This document shows positions 1-10,756 of a stretch of 47,451 nt of DNA, one piece after another. Within the stretch, counting starts at the first letter, position 1; the number at the start of each line of letters is the position of its first letter. Where the stretch lies: the NCBI GenBank assembly GCA_020718845.1, contig DYRG01000017.1, positions 1-47,451 on the forward strand, read 5' to 3'. This DNA comes from Thiomargarita sp. GTDB taxonomy: Bacteria; Pseudomonadota; Gammaproteobacteria; Beggiatoales; Beggiatoaceae. The notes under the pieces are model-generated. The model was not told the DNA's origin. It did not search any database and saw nothing but the letters and a program-made list of their open reading frames with translations. The position numbers and the translations under genes were made by a program.

Positions 1-1
1 T

Positions 2-285
2 ACTCGTGTTCGCAAAAATATGACCCCTCCAGAATACACTCCTTTTGAGAAACTTCTTCTACAAAAACGTGCTCTTATTGAAACTGTTATTGGACAACTT
101 GGGGTGTTGCTCCACCCCTTAAAATGATCTATGAACTTGAACATACTCGCCACCGTTGCTTAACGAGTTTAATGATTCATTTACTCGGTGTTTTAATTTC
201 ATATTCTTTACAGGTTTTCAAACCCTCTTTACGCTTACGAAAATACTCTCCTTCTTCCCTCTCTTCTAACCTTCTTTCTTCATAA
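2..285 (+). pseudogene. IS982-like transposase, 3' part, frame broken
   Basis: This is the C-terminal end of a DDE transposase resembling the IS982 family. The first frame (from base 2) reads KRALIETVIGQL and meets TGA at 125-127. The second frame (from base 121) reads IYELEHTRHR and goes on to LLGVLISYSLQVFKPSL before TAA at 283-285. The IETV..QL and EHTRHR motifs are the usual C-terminal signature of this family, as recalled and not searched. Deleting exactly bases 101-120 joins the two frames as GQL-KMIYELEHTRHR. The element therefore looks inactivated by a 20-base insertion. Its 5' part lies outside the window. Confidence 0.75.
101..120. repeat. 20-base hairpin insertion in the transposase
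   Basis: GGGGTG (101-106), a six-base loop, then CACCCC (113-118) form a perfect 6-bp inverted repeat. CTT occurs just before the insert (98-100) and at its end (118-120), as expected of a 3-base target duplication or of slippage. Removing these 20 bases restores the transposase frame. Confidence 0.6.
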
Positions 286-289
286 AACA

Positions 290-306
290 TTATCCCGAAC
301 TCAGGT
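290..306. repeat. probable right terminal inverted repeat of the IS
   Basis: TTATCCCGAACTCAGGT lies five bases after the transposase stop. Read outward-in it begins ACCTGAGTTCG, which looks like the terminal repeat of an IS982-type element. The left end is outside the window, so the pairing cannot be verified. Its last base is also the first base of the stop codon (306-308) of the neighbouring minus-strand gene. Confidence 0.5.
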
Positions 307-1796
307 TATTTAGAAATCGGTTTTAGGCGAGAAACATCAACGGAGAAATCTAGGGTTTTATCTTTTTGTTTCAAATAAACTTCGTAGAAATGCTCTGTTC
401 CAAATAAATCTGCAACGCCTAACATTGGAATATAAACTTCACCTGTGTTGAAATCATAAGTTGCATGAATAGTGACTGTAGTTGTTCCCGTTGTAGAAAT
501 ACCACATGAACTCGGATTTGCTTTACATTGAGAAATGCCGTCAGCGGTTGAACCATCATTATTGACATTCACCACAATTCCACACGAAGTTGGATCAGCT
601 TTACATTTCGCCATTCCTTCTGCAGTTGAACCGTCATTATTTGTCGTTATTGAAATCCCACACACACTCGGATCAGCTTTACATTTTGCAATCCCCGCAT
701 TAACCGCCTCATTATAAGTCGGTAACGTCGTTGAAGTCGCTGTATTTGGAATTAACGGCGTGCTTGGTGTAATCGGTGCAGGCGGATTTGCATCTGTTGA
801 AACAACTGTTATCGTATGTTCTGATTTATTGAAATACCCACCTTCATATTCTTTTATTTTATAAGTTCCTCCAAACATTTCTCTTGGTTTTGAATCTAAC
901 CAACGACCCAATTCATTGTTTTGTAGATCATAAAGATTAAAAGAATTTGTTACAGTATCGGGTACTTTTAACAAACCTGTTTTTAGAATAGTTCGTTGTT
1001 TTTCTTGAATGGTTACGGGTGAACTTGTATAAGAAACAGAAATATTATAATTGCCTGCAAATAACTCCATTTCTTTATTCGTAGATCGCGCAGAATAATA
1101 GCTAGAAATAATTGCATCACCAAAAACATCATAATTATTTAAACCATAACCCACCACAAAAACAGAACCCGCAGTTAAAACAGTTTTCTCAGTTTCTTTA
1201 ACGGTTGTTTTCTTCCAAGAACCATTAAGTCTCACAACATAATCACCCGCAAATAATTCAACCCATTTATTTGTTGTATTATTTACTAAATTAGTTTGAT
1301 TAAATGAATCATAAATTTTATATTCATCTAATCCAATTCCAGCAACACTTAACAAACCCGCTTGAACAATTGTCTTCTGTCCACTTTCTACCTTTACTAA
1401 TTGATCAATTCCTCGAAGCCTAACCGTGTAAGTATCGGGTAATAAATTAATTACTTTGTTTGTTAAAGCATTCGTTAAACCACAACAATTAGCAAATTTA
1501 TCATACACATAAAATGTATCTAAACCAATCCCAGAAACTGTTAATGTTCCTGTTTGAATAGTTGTTTTTTGACCCGTTTGAATAGAAAAAGGTTGATTAT
1601 AACTATTTAAACGAACTACATAATTACCAACAGGTAATTGCATTTCTTTATTTAAAGTTGAATAACCTTTGCTGTCACGTCCGAACTCATCATAAACATG
1701 ATAAGTATCTTGCCCAGTTCCTAACACAACGAACGTTTCTGCATTGGCTAAATAACTGGTAGATAAAAGAAAAAATCCAATAAAACATTTAAACAT
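306..1796 (-). CDS. secreted repeat protein, unknown function
   Basis: This is an exported protein of 496 residues that I do not recognise. Residues 1-19 form a signal peptide ending in LANA. Residues about 21-330 hold five repeats of about 64 residues. Each contains a G-x-G-L-D-x-Y-x-[VI]-Y-D-like strand, a T-N-K-x-[VM]-x-L segment, a G-[TDN]-Y-x-V-R-L segment and a Q-K-T-x-[VI]-x-[AT]-G segment, suggesting a string of beta-sandwich modules. A proline/threonine linker follows (about 337-360). Then come three 24-residue units of the form G-[IM]-[AS]-[KQ]-C-K-A-[DN]-P-x-x-C-G-I followed by NNDGSTA. The short C-terminal domain is beta-like. A cell-surface or matrix role is inference. The stop codon abuts an insertion-sequence end, so the original C-terminus may have been altered. 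Confidence 0.75.
   Translation of the reverse strand: MFKCFIGFFLLSTSYLANAETFVVLGTGQDTYHVYDEFGRDSKGYSTLNKEMQLPVGNYVVRLNSYNQPFSIQTGQKTTIQTGTLTVSGIGLDTFYVYDKFANCCGLTNALTNKVINLLPDTYTVRLRGIDQLVKVESGQKTIVQAGLLSVAGIGLDEYKIYDSFNQTNLVNNTTNKWVELFAGDYVVRLNGSWKKTTVKETEKTVLTAGSVFVVGYGLNNYDVFGDAIISSYYSARSTNKEMELFAGNYNISVSYTSSPVTIQEKQRTILKTGLLKVPDTVTNSFNLYDLQNNELGRWLDSKPREMFGGTYKIKEYEGGYFNKSEHTITVVSTDANPPAPITPSTPLIPNTATSTTLPTYNEAVNAGIAKCKADPSVCGISITTNNDGSTAEGMAKCKADPTSCGIVVNVNNDGSTADGISQCKANPSSCGISTTGTTTVTIHATYDFNTGEVYIPMLGVADLFGTEHFYEVYLKQKDKTLDFSVDVSRLKPISK
495..715 (-). repeat. three tandem 72-base coding repeats
   Basis: Within the preceding gene, about 72-base units encode C-K-A-[DN]-P-x-x-C-G-I plus a NNDGST linker. 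Two of the linkers are well conserved at DNA level, and the third unit ends just before the C-terminal domain. Each unit carries a Cys pair six residues apart that could form a local disulfide in an exported protein. Confidence 0.7.
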
Positions 1797-1878
1797 AATT
1801 AAAAATCCTCCTCAATTAATCTTGCTGAACTAATGGATGTACTCTCATTTTTAAGAGAGTCATTATTAGTTATTTAAT

Positions 1879-2388
1879 TTAGCATTTTATCCTGTTTTTG
1901 TCACTATCTGAAACGGATTGATTATCAACATAATAAAAATCAGCTTCTTCACGAAGTTCTAATGCTAAAACAATCGCATCTTCTCGACCTTTTTCACTTG
2001 GATAATACTTTTTTCTTATCCCAATTTCATTAAAGCCTAAACGATGATAAATTTGAAATGCTATTTTATTAGAATTTCGTACTTCTAAAAATACAATTCT
2101 AGCACCGTGTCTTTTAGCTACATATAACAAATAGCGCATTAAATAAGTGCCGTATCCTTGTCCTTGAAAGTCGGGATCAATAACGATATTTAAAACGTGC
2201 GATTCTCCTGCTGCAACGCTTAAAATACCATAACCTATTAATTTATTCGATATTTCAATTCCAAAACACACATAACCACAATTCAAAGAATCTCGAACAT
2301 TTCCTATCGTCCAAGGAAAGCGACACGCTTTGCATTCAATAGTCATAATTTCTGGCAAATCCGCCATGATTAAAGGTCGTATTTTCAT
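1879..2388 (-). CDS. rimI: ribosomal-protein-S18-alanine N-acetyltransferase
   Basis: This GNAT-fold enzyme transfers acetyl from acetyl-CoA to the N-terminal alanine of ribosomal protein S18. The 169-residue product opens with MKIRPLIMADLPEI and shows FPWT near residue 25. The acetyl-CoA binding loop Q-G-Q-G-Y-G lies around residues 75-80. The RimI-like segment L-E-V-R-x-S-N-x-x-A-x-x-x-Y-x-x-x-G-F and the KKYYP motif follow. The length is slightly above the usual 150 or so because of a charged C-terminal tail. It sits apart from any tsaB gene, its common partner, and is separated from the upstream permease by about 240 bases. Confidence 0.88.
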   Translation of the reverse strand: MKIRPLIMADLPEIMTIECKACRFPWTIGNVRDSLNCGYVCFGIEISNKLIGYGILSVAAGESHVLNIVIDPDFQGQGYGTYLMRYLLYVAKRHGARIVFLEVRNSNKIAFQIYHRLGFNEIGIRKKYYPSEKGREDAIVLALELREEADFYYVDNQSVSDSDKNRIKC

Positions 2389-2539
2389 CGTTTTATTTCC
2401 GCAAAAATAAGTTATTTCTTCATCACAAAAATAATCACTTCTTTAATAATAAAACCGCCCATTCCTAACCCCAACACTAAAAATAATGTAATGTACACTC
2501 ATTACCCTAAATTAGCTTTTTTTTAAAATCGTAAAGAGT

Positions 2540-2570
2540 AAAAAACATAAACAAAATTAAGCCGCTTAAT
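2540..2570 (-). terminator. possible terminator after the ABC permease
   Basis: ATTAAG-CCG-CTTAAT (2556-2570) is a 6-bp inverted repeat. On the minus strand it is followed by a T-rich run. It lies about 55 bases past the permease stop. The stem is AT-rich and weak. Confidence 0.35.
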
Positions 2571-2626
2571 CCCAAAAGTTCAAGCTCTGCAACTATTACC
2601 TTTTTATTCCTTTTTTTCTATAAAAA

Positions 2627-3546
2627 TCATTGCAAACGAATACGCGGATCAAAATAACCGTACAACAAATCCGTCGCGGTATTTACTAATACATACGTCA
2701 AACTAATCAATAAAACACAGGCTTGAACAACCGGATAATCACGGCGTTGAATCGCTTCCACTAAAGTATAACCTAATCCGGGCCACGCAAAAATGATTTC
2801 TGTAATGACCGCTCCACCTAATAAAGCCCCTAATTGTAATCCTAACAAAGTTAAAATCGGAAGTGCAGCATTTTTTAGAGCATGATGTAATACAATTGAG
2901 GTTTCTGACAAACCTTTTGAACGAGCAGTTCTAATGTAATCTTCTTTTAAAGTTTCTAATAAAACTGCGCGGGTCATTCTCGATAAAATCGCCGCTAATG
3001 CCGTTCCTAAAGTTAATGCTGGCAAAATCAATGACATAGGATGATCTTGACCGCTAACGGGAAGCCATCCCAACCACAACGAAAACACGAGAATTAATAA
3101 CGGTCCAAACCAAAAATGCGGAATCGAAATCCCCAATAACGCAAAGGTCATCGCACCACTATCCCAAAGGGTATGCTGTTTCATCGCCGCCAATGCCCCT
3201 AGCGGCAATGAAATTAAAAGTGCTATCCCAAGCCCAGCCACTGCCAAAATCGCCGTAGAAGGCAAACGTTCCGCTAAAATCGCCGATACGGGTTGTTTTG
3301 AATGCAATGATTCGCCCAAATCACCACGCGCTAATTTTCCCAAATATTGCCCAAATTGCGTCAATAACGGTTGATCTAAACCTAAATTTTTTCTCAACAT
3401 TTCTCTATCTGCCGTTGGCGCAGATTCTCCTAACATTACCTCAACGGGATCGCCTGGTACAATATGAATTAATAAAAATACTAAAGTAATCACCCCAAAC
3501 ACCACAATTGCAGTGCTTAATAAACGCGATGCAATAAATCTTAACA

Positions 3547-3547
<1 letters not shown>
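2627..3547 (-). CDS. peptide/nickel-type ABC transporter permease (DppB/OppB family)
   Basis: This is an inner-membrane permease subunit of a binding-protein-dependent importer. The product from MLRFIASRLL is 306 residues. It shows the family N-terminus (hydrophobic helix, then HIVPGDPV), the LGLDQPL segment, about six membrane helices, and the ATPase-contact loop DYIRTARSKGLS near residues 200-211. It ends in the usual DPRIRL. I chose the ATG at 3545-3547 because it overlaps the tgt stop as TAATG, implying translational coupling. An in-frame start at 3562 would add five residues inside tgt. The second permease, the ATPases and the binding protein that normally accompany this subunit are not in the window, so the substrate cannot be given. 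Confidence 0.88.
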
Positions 3548-4743
<1,196 letters not shown>

Positions 4744-4750
4744 TTAAGCA

Positions 4751-4785
4751 TAAAAAAAGGAGCACAAAATTAAGTTTTGTACTCC
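4751..4785 (-). terminator. rho-independent terminator of the L,D-transpeptidase gene
   Basis: On the minus strand GGAGTACAAAA, a five-base loop and TTTTGTGCTCC (one G-T wobble) are followed by seven T. It lies 22 bases past the L,D-transpeptidase stop and just before tgt, so tgt probably has its own promoter or depends on read-through. Confidence 0.85.
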
Positions 4786-4806
4786 ATTGTTTTTAAAGTA
4801 AAAAAA

Positions 4807-6438
4807 TCAATCATCCTCTGATTTTTTCTTCACTTCAGTTGCGGAAGGATTAGGATCAATACTAATGAAGGTATCCATTAAATCTTCATCCACATCATAA
4901 ATGTCTTTGAGTTTCTGCAATTCGCCATTTTGATCAAACCACAACGTTTGATAAGTCAAATAAACAGGCACTGGTGTTGCTAAAGGATAATAACGGGTTT
5001 TCGTGTCAGTATCCAAATAATCTGCAATCTTTTCAACTTTGTTTTCATCTTTGATTAGATACATGAGCAAATCAAAAGGTTCTTCTAAGCGAATACAACC
5101 AGAACTATAAGCCCGTGCAGGATTTCCAAACAAATGTTTTTTAGGTGTATCATGCAAATAAATGTTATGCCCATTTGTTAAGGAAAATTTAATTCTACCT
5201 AACGCATTATTATCGCCGGGTGGTTGACGCATTCTAATGCCTTCTCCAACCTTAGAAACTTTGAATCCACGTTCTCTCATGTGTTCACTCATTAAACTCG
5301 GCGGTACAAACCAACTTGGATTAATAATAACTTGCGTTATTTTATCATTTAAAGTTGGAGAACGACGATCAGGTCTTCCCACCACCACTTTCATATTTAA
5401 AACGCTTTTCTCGTTCTCAATAACATCTAAACGATAACTAGGAAGATTAACCATAATGTAGTTATCACCTAATTCTCTTGGCATCCAACGCCACCGTTCT
5501 AAGGTTGCTTGGATATGACGAAAGGTTGCTTGTGAGAAACTTAATCCTTGATTTAAAAGCTGACGAGTTTGTTCTCCCATCAAACCATCGGCTTTTAAAT
5601 GATTGCGCTTTTGAAATGTTTTAACGGCTTCTTTTAATTCTTCATCAAATTCATCGCTGTTGTTATCCGTTGACAAATCTCCTGATTTAAGCAATCGTTG
5701 ACGTAAAATCTTAACGGCTGGAGATTGCATTCCAATACGCAAATGTCCTCTGGGAATTTCAGCTTCGGCATTACCTTTCTTCTTCGCTAACATATTATTA
5801 AACATTTCACGAAATTTAACATATTGTGAATGTTTTGGCGGAGAATCTTCTAATACCTCTTTCATCTTGCCGTTCTTTAAGGTTTCTAATAAAACTTCCA
5901 CTGCATTCCAAGTCGATGGTTTCATAAACCAATCTCCATCAACTGTGCGCGGTTTGAAACGCCCCTGTCTTAAGTGTGTGGTGTAATTTATAAATGACTC
6001 ACTTAGAAGAACATCGACATCTTTTTCTTCACATTTGCTCACCTGATTGAAACAATTTTCTAAAAAGGTCACGAAATAATCATTGGGTTCTAAACCTTCA
6101 TTTTTCGCAGTTTTGGTAGACTCGACCAAAGTTTTCGCTTCTGGGATAAGTCTTTGATTTTGATACCAAACAAGCTGGTAATTTTGTTTAATGTACAAAT
6201 CCCGTAATTGGGGTAAATTTTCCAAACGAATATCTTTATGAATCAAGACTTTACCCTTTTCCAAACGCAATGCCCACTCTGAATCGGGCGCAATATATGG
6301 CGGCGGCACAGGTTTGGCGGGCTTAACGGGTTTTGCTGGGACGACTGGTTTTTCAGGTGTGGAAGGAGAAGTTGTGGGAGGATTGTCCGCATAACTATTT
6401 AAATTGATTAACAATATTAAAAAAAAGATTAAACGCAT
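4807..6438 (-). CDS. L,D-transpeptidase of the YcbB/LdtD type
   Basis: This envelope enzyme forms 3-3 peptidoglycan cross-links. The 543-residue protein has an N-terminal signal peptide (1-17), then a Pro/Lys/Val-rich linker (about 19-48). An alpha-helical scaffold region comes next. A peptidoglycan-binding domain lies around residues 225-290 (GMQSPAVKILRQRL and KAVKTFQKRNHLKADGLMG-like elements). The C-terminal YkuD catalytic domain carries the His of LHDTP and the catalytic Cys in SSGCIRLE near residue 450. The long YcbB-like architecture separates it from short Ldt proteins. An acidic tail ends the protein. A strong terminator follows it directly. Confidence 0.88.
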   Translation of the reverse strand: MRLIFFLILLINLNSYADNPPTTSPSTPEKPVVPAKPVKPAKPVPPPYIAPDSEWALRLEKGKVLIHKDIRLENLPQLRDLYIKQNYQLVWYQNQRLIPEAKTLVESTKTAKNEGLEPNDYFVTFLENCFNQVSKCEEKDVDVLLSESFINYTTHLRQGRFKPRTVDGDWFMKPSTWNAVEVLLETLKNGKMKEVLEDSPPKHSQYVKFREMFNNMLAKKKGNAEAEIPRGHLRIGMQSPAVKILRQRLLKSGDLSTDNNSDEFDEELKEAVKTFQKRNHLKADGLMGEQTRQLLNQGLSFSQATFRHIQATLERWRWMPRELGDNYIMVNLPSYRLDVIENEKSVLNMKVVVGRPDRRSPTLNDKITQVIINPSWFVPPSLMSEHMRERGFKVSKVGEGIRMRQPPGDNNALGRIKFSLTNGHNIYLHDTPKKHLFGNPARAYSSGCIRLEEPFDLLMYLIKDENKVEKIADYLDTDTKTRYYPLATPVPVYLTYQTLWFDQNGELQKLKDIYDVDEDLMDTFISIDPNPSATEVKKKSEDD

Positions 6439-6596
6439 ATTTAGCTATCTCGCAAAAAATGGCAAACACCGATTGAAATGACAAATACTGGCTATTCTAT
6501 CGCAAACAATTTTTTTGTGCTGAATTTTTAGTTTTTGTCTTAAAATGTGGGAATACGGGGCGGTTTTAAATAAATTAAATGAATTATCTATATTAT

Positions 6597-6636
6597 AAAA
6601 ACTAAAGAAAAAGGTCATTTTTCTAACCTTTTCTTT
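6597..6636 (-). terminator. terminator of the rplY-pth-ychF transcript
   Basis: AAAGAAAAGGT and ACCTTTTTCTTT form an 11-bp stem with one bulge on the minus strand, followed by a TTTTTA run. It starts about 10 bases past the ychF stop. Confidence 0.6.
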
Positions 6637-6645
6637 AAATTTTTC

Positions 6646-7737
6646 TTATACGTTAAAACGAAAGTGCATTACATCACCATCACGAACAATGTAATCTTTT
6701 CCTTCTAATCGCCATTTACCAGCTTCTTTCGCACCTTGCTCACCTTTATAAGTGATGAAATCTTCATAACCTACCACTTCAGCACGAATGAAACCTTTCT
6801 CAAAATCGGTATGAATGACGCTTGCAGCTTGCGGGGCAGTTGCTCCAATTGGAACTGTCCATGCTCTTACTTCTTTAACGCCCGCCGTGAAATAGGTTTG
6901 CAATCCAAGCAATTTATAACCAGCATGAATCACTCGATGCAATCCAGGTTCTTCTAAACCTAAATCGTGTAAATATTCAGCTTTTTCTTGTTCATTTAAG
7001 GCGGTTAATTCCGCTTCAATCGATGCACAAATGGAAACAACACCCGCGCCTTCTTGGGTTGCGAGGTCTTCAACTTGTTTCAAAAACGGATTGTTTTTAA
7101 AACCATCTTCAGCAACGTTTGCAATGTATAAAGTTGGCTTAATTGTCAACAAATGTAAAGAATAAAGATCAGCTTTTTCTTCAGGCGTTAATTCAAGCGT
7201 TCTAACTGGCTTTCCTTCATTCAAATGCGCAAGCACTTTCTCAAATAAATTCTTTTGAGATAACGCATCTTTGATACCACTTCTTGCGTTTTTGTTTGAT
7301 TTAAAAATCGCTTTCTCGACGCTCTCCATATCTGCAAGTGCTAATTCGGTATTAATGACTTCAATATCAGAAAGCGGATTGACCTTTCCAGAAACATGAA
7401 TAATATCATCATTTTCAAAACACCGAACAACGTGTGCAATCGCTTGGGTTTCTCTAATATTTGCTAAGAATTTGTTACCCAGCCCTTCGCCTTTTGACGC
7501 ACCCGCCACCAATCCCGCAATATCGACAAACTCCATATAGGTTTGAATGGTTTTTTGCGGTTTGACGATTTCAGCGAGTTTGGTCAATCTTGCGTCTGGC
7601 ATCGCAACCACGCCGACATTCGGGTCAATGGTGCAAAAAGGATAGTTTTCTGCCTGAATTCCCGCTTCAGTCAAGGCGTTAAATAACGTCGATTTTCCCA
7701 CATTCGGCAAACCGACAATCCCACATTTAAATCCCAT
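6646..7737 (-). CDS. ychF: redox-regulated ATPase YchF (Obg family)
   Basis: YchF is a ribosome-associated P-loop ATPase of the Obg family that prefers ATP to GTP and affects the oxidative stress response. The 363-residue length is typical. Walker [10 protein letters not shown] lies at 9-17, [17 protein letters not shown] (switch II/G3) near 73-89, and a helical hairpin domain follows. The C-terminal TGS domain carries [13 protein letters not shown] and ends in HFRFNV. It is the last gene of the rplY-pth-ychF run, ten bases after pth, a gene order common in proteobacteria. Confidence 0.96.
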   Translation of the reverse strand: MGFKCGIVGLPNVGKSTLFNALTEAGIQAENYPFCTIDPNVGVVAMPDARLTKLAEIVKPQKTIQTYMEFVDIAGLVAGASKGEGLGNKFLANIRETQAIAHVVRCFENDDIIHVSGKVNPLSDIEVINTELALADMESVEKAIFKSNKNARSGIKDALSQKNLFEKVLAHLNEGKPVRTLELTPEEKADLYSLHLLTIKPTLYIANVAEDGFKNNPFLKQVEDLATQEGAGVVSICASIEAELTALNEQEKAEYLHDLGLEEPGLHRVIHAGYKLLGLQTYFTAGVKEVRAWTVPIGATAPQAASVIHTDFEKGFIRAEVVGYEDFITYKGEQGAKEAGKWRLEGKDYIVRDGDVMHFRFNV

Positions 7738-7747
7738 TTTTTTAACT

Positions 7748-8302
7748 CTAAGTCTTCGTATGTAATTGATTCATCGCCTTTGCCATGTCGCCACTTAGAA
7801 TAAAAGGCAGCACTGCAAATGCTTGATCGATAGCTTGCAAAAGTGCAATTTGATCGTCGGCAGAGGGGTTTTTGAGCACATAATTGGCAACTTGATTTTT
7901 ATTACCCGGATGCCCGATTCCTAAGCGTAACCTGTGGAATTCATTGCCAATTTGCTGAGAAATATCTCGCAAACCATTATGTCCGCCATGACCGCCGCCG
8001 GTTTTTAGACGTGCCGTGCCCGCTGGCAAATCCAAATCATCATGAATAACAAGGAGTTGCGAGGGCGTTAATCGATAAAATTGCGCAAAAGCAATTACCG
8101 CACGCCCGCTTTCGTTCATGTAAGTATTTGGTTTGAAAAGCCAACAATCGGTTTTGGCGAGTTGTCCGTGAAATTTATGTTCTGGCTTGAAATTGGCGCG
8201 GTGTTGGTCAGCAAGACGGTCAACAAACCAAAACCCGACATTGTGTCGGGTTTGAGCATATTGCGCGCCGGGGTTTCCCAGCCCAATGATCGCTTGAATC
8301 AA
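7748..8302 (-). CDS. pth: peptidyl-tRNA hydrolase
   Basis: Pth frees tRNA from peptidyl-tRNA that drops off ribosomes. The 184-residue protein has the full set of family motifs: GLGNPG at 7-12 with Asn10, TRHNVG at 18-23 with catalytic His20, [10 protein letters not shown], and HDDLDLPAG with the active-site Asp. [10 protein letters not shown] and RLGIGHPG follow. Its start lies two bases after the rplY stop, so the two genes are almost certainly co-transcribed and translationally coupled. Confidence 0.97.
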   Translation of the reverse strand: MIQAIIGLGNPGAQYAQTRHNVGFWFVDRLADQHRANFKPEHKFHGQLAKTDCWLFKPNTYMNESGRAVIAFAQFYRLTPSQLLVIHDDLDLPAGTARLKTGGGHGGHNGLRDISQQIGNEFHRLRLGIGHPGNKNQVANYVLKNPSADDQIALLQAIDQAFAVLPFILSGDMAKAMNQLHTKT

Positions 8303-8304
8303 GG

Positions 8305-8928
8305 TTATGCAGCACCTTCAGCAGGAGTTTCGTCTTCAGCCGTTGCGCCGCCGTGACCTTTATGAATGGTTACAACAGGTAAATCGTGTTCTGCGCCGTG
8401 TGCTAAGGCGGGGATTTCTACGCCAGCAGGTAAGGTTAATTCAGATAAATGAATGATTTGACCTAATTGAAGATTTAACAAATCAACAGAAATAAATTCT
8501 GGTAAATCTTTAGGTAAGCAACGGATTTCAATTTCAACCATTTGGTGAGAAACCACACCGCCACCTTGTTTCACACCCACACAAGCCGTTTCATTTAAGA
8601 AATGTAAAGGAATGTGCATGATGATTTTCTCGGATTCACTCACGCGCATGAAATCGGCGTGCATAATGATGGGTTTTGCTGGATGACGTTGCAAATCTTT
8701 TAAAACAACTTTTTCAACTTGATCGCCGATTTTCAAACTCAAAATGTGAGAATAAAAAGCTTCGTGCTCTAAATGACGCAACATTTCAGAGTGACGCAAG
8801 GTTAAAGAGGTAGCTTCTTTGCCAGCGCCATACACAATAGCGGGGACTTTTCCAGCGCGACGAAGGCGGCGGCTCGCACCTTTGCCTTGGTCTTGGCGCA
8901 CTTCGGCGGTAACTTCAAATTGATTCAT
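8305..8928 (-). CDS. rplY: 50S ribosomal protein L25, CTC (long) form
   Basis: L25 binds 5S rRNA in the large subunit. The 207-residue product is the long general-stress (CTC) form with a C-terminal beta domain. The N-terminal RNA-binding part shows [24 protein letters not shown], split here as [11 protein letters not shown] and [12 protein letters not shown], and [15 protein letters not shown] follows. The acidic/alanine tail [10 protein letters not shown] is usual. It heads the operon with pth and ychF. The prs gene that often precedes it is not here, and fadD diverges upstream instead. Confidence 0.95.
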   Translation of the reverse strand: MNQFEVTAEVRQDQGKGASRRLRRAGKVPAIVYGAGKEATSLTLRHSEMLRHLEHEAFYSHILSLKIGDQVEKVVLKDLQRHPAKPIIMHADFMRVSESEKIIMHIPLHFLNETACVGVKQGGGVVSHQMVEIEIRCLPKDLPEFISVDLLNLQLGQIIHLSELTLPAGVEIPALAHGAEHDLPVVTIHKGHGGATAEDETPAEGAA

Positions 8929-9019
8929 CGTATTTCTCCCTATTTCACAGTTAAAATGAGCCGAGTCCGCGACCAGACTTCAGCAACTAAACATTTAATT
9001 ATAACGGCTTTTTAAAAAT

Positions 9020-9049
9020 TTGTCCAATCTGTTATTTAGATGCTAAAAT
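9020..9049 (+). promoter_or_regulatory. putative sigma-70 promoter of fadD
   Basis: TTGTCC (9020-9025) and TAAAAT (9044-9049) are separated by 18 bases. The -10 is preceded by TGC, giving an extended -10. A GGAGG ribosome site lies at the end of the leader. Confidence 0.5.
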
Positions 9050-9091
9050 ATTCTTCAATATTTACAAAAACTAGCATGGAGGAAAATAACA

Positions 9092-10756
9092 ATGGAAAAG
9101 GTTTGGTTAAATCGTTACCCGCAAGACATTCCCGCAGAAATTAATCCCGATCAATATCAATCGATCGCGGAAGTATTTGAAGAAAGTTGCCAAAAATATG
9201 CAACTCAACCTGCTTTTACAAACTATGGACATACGCTTTCTTTTAAAAAACTCCATGAGCAAAGTTTAGCTTTTGCGGCTTATTTACAACAAGAATTACA
9301 ATTAAAATCTGGTGAAAGAATTGCTTTCATGATGCCGAACATTTTGCAATATCCGGTTGCTTTGTTTGGTGCATTAAGTGCAGGATTAGTTGCAGTGAAT
9401 GTCAATCCTTTATACACACCGCGAGAATTAGAGCATCAATTAAAAGACGCAAACGTGAGTGCCATTGTAATTTTAGCCAATTTCGCCCATGTGTTAGAAA
9501 AAGCATTGGATCAACTCACAATAAAACATATTATTATTACCGAATTAGCGGATTTGCATCCTTTTTTTAAAAGAGTAGCAATTAATTCAGTAATAAAATA
9601 TATCAAACGCTTAATTCCAAGCTATCATCTTCCAAATGCAATTTCCTTTAGAACAGCATTACAAAAAGGATCAAAATTACCTTTTCAAAAACCTTTCATT
9701 AAAAACACCGATTTAGCATTTCTACAATATACCGGAGGAACGACTGGCGTAGTGAAAGCAGCGATGCTCACACATCGTAATATGATTGCTAATATGCAAC
9801 AGGTTGCAGCGTGGGTAGGAACTAAAGTTAATTGGGGTAATGAAATTATTATTACTGCCTTACCTCTTTATCATATCTTTTGTTTAACGGCGAACTGTTT
9901 ATGTTTTATGCGTTTTGGGGCGTTAAATGTTTTAGTTACAAACCCACGCGATTTAAAAAATTTCTCAGAAGAATTAATGAGATATAAATTTACGGTCATG
10001 ACAGGTGTAAATACTTTATTCAATGCAATTTTAAATCATCAAGCCTTTCAAAAAGTGGATTTCTCTAGTTTAAAATTAACCGTTGGCGGTGGTGCTTCTA
10101 TTCAACAAGCCGCTGCAGAACATTGGGAAGAAAAAACGGGTTGTCCAATTTTAGAGGGTTATGGTTTAACCGAATGTTCTCCAGTGGTTTGTGTGAATCC
10201 TTTTGATATTAAAGAATTTACGCATAGCATTGGTTTGCCGATTTCTTCTACAGAAATCTCTTTGCGTAATGATGAGGGAGAGGAAGTCGCAAAGGATCAA
10301 GCGGGAGAATTATGGGTTAAAGGTCCTCAAGTCATGAAAGGATATTGGTTGCGCTCCACTGAAACCGCAGAGATTTTAACTGAGGATGGTTGGTTAAAAA
10401 CAGGCGACATTGCAATTATGGATGAACAAGGATTTCTACGCATTGTTGATCGCAAGAAAGATATGATTTTAGTATCAGGGTTCAATGTTTATCCAAATGA
10501 AATCGAAAATGTGATTGCAAAACATCCCGCAATATTAGAATCGGCGTGTATTGGTGTTCCCGATGATAAAAGTGGCGAAGTAGTGAAACTTTTTGTCGTT
10601 TTGAAACCCAATATGAAAGCAACTGTTGAGGAACTTCGAGAGTTTTGCCGTGAATCTTTAACGGGTTACAAAGTGCCGCGTTTCATTGAATTTCGTGCAG
10701 ATTTACCTAAATCAAATGTCGGTAAAATCTTACGCAAAGAACTACGCAATCTTTGA
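9092..10756 (+). CDS. fadD: long-chain fatty acid-CoA ligase
   Basis: FadD activates fatty acids to acyl-CoA with ATP, at the inner face of the membrane. The 554-residue length is typical. The AMP-binding P-loop [18 protein letters not shown] lies near residue 213. The adenylation motif [11 protein letters not shown] is near 360, GWLKTGDIA near 430, and the FACS signature [20 protein letters not shown] near 455. The catalytic C-terminal Lys lies in [28 protein letters not shown] ribosome site precedes the ATG. The 3' end overlaps the 3' end of recB by 15 bases on the other strand. Confidence 0.95.
   Translation: MEKVWLNRYPQDIPAEINPDQYQSIAEVFEESCQKYATQPAFTNYGHTLSFKKLHEQSLAFAAYLQQELQLKSGERIAFMMPNILQYPVALFGALSAGLVAVNVNPLYTPRELEHQLKDANVSAIVILANFAHVLEKALDQLTIKHIIITELADLHPFFKRVAINSVIKYIKRLIPSYHLPNAISFRTALQKGSKLPFQKPFIKNTDLAFLQYTGGTTGVVKAAMLTHRNMIANMQQVAAWVGTKVNWGNEIIITALPLYHIFCLTANCLCFMRFGALNVLVTNPRDLKNFSEELMRYKFTVMTGVNTLFNAILNHQAFQKVDFSSLKLTVGGGASIQQAAAEHWEEKTGCPILEGYGLTECSPVVCVNPFDIKEFTHSIGLPISSTEISLRNDEGEEVAKDQAGELWVKGPQVMKGYWLRSTETAEILTEDGWLKTGDIAIMDEQGFLRIVDRKKDMILVSGFNVYPNEIENVIAKHPAILESACIGVPDDKSGEVVKLFVVLKPNMKATVEELREFCRESLTGYKVPRFIEFRADLPKSNVGKILRKELRNL

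Noticed and set aside
535-717. plus-strand repeat-rich frame opposite the secreted protein gene
   Set aside because: Its repeats mirror the 72-base coding repeats of the minus-strand gene, which has a signal peptide and a better reading.
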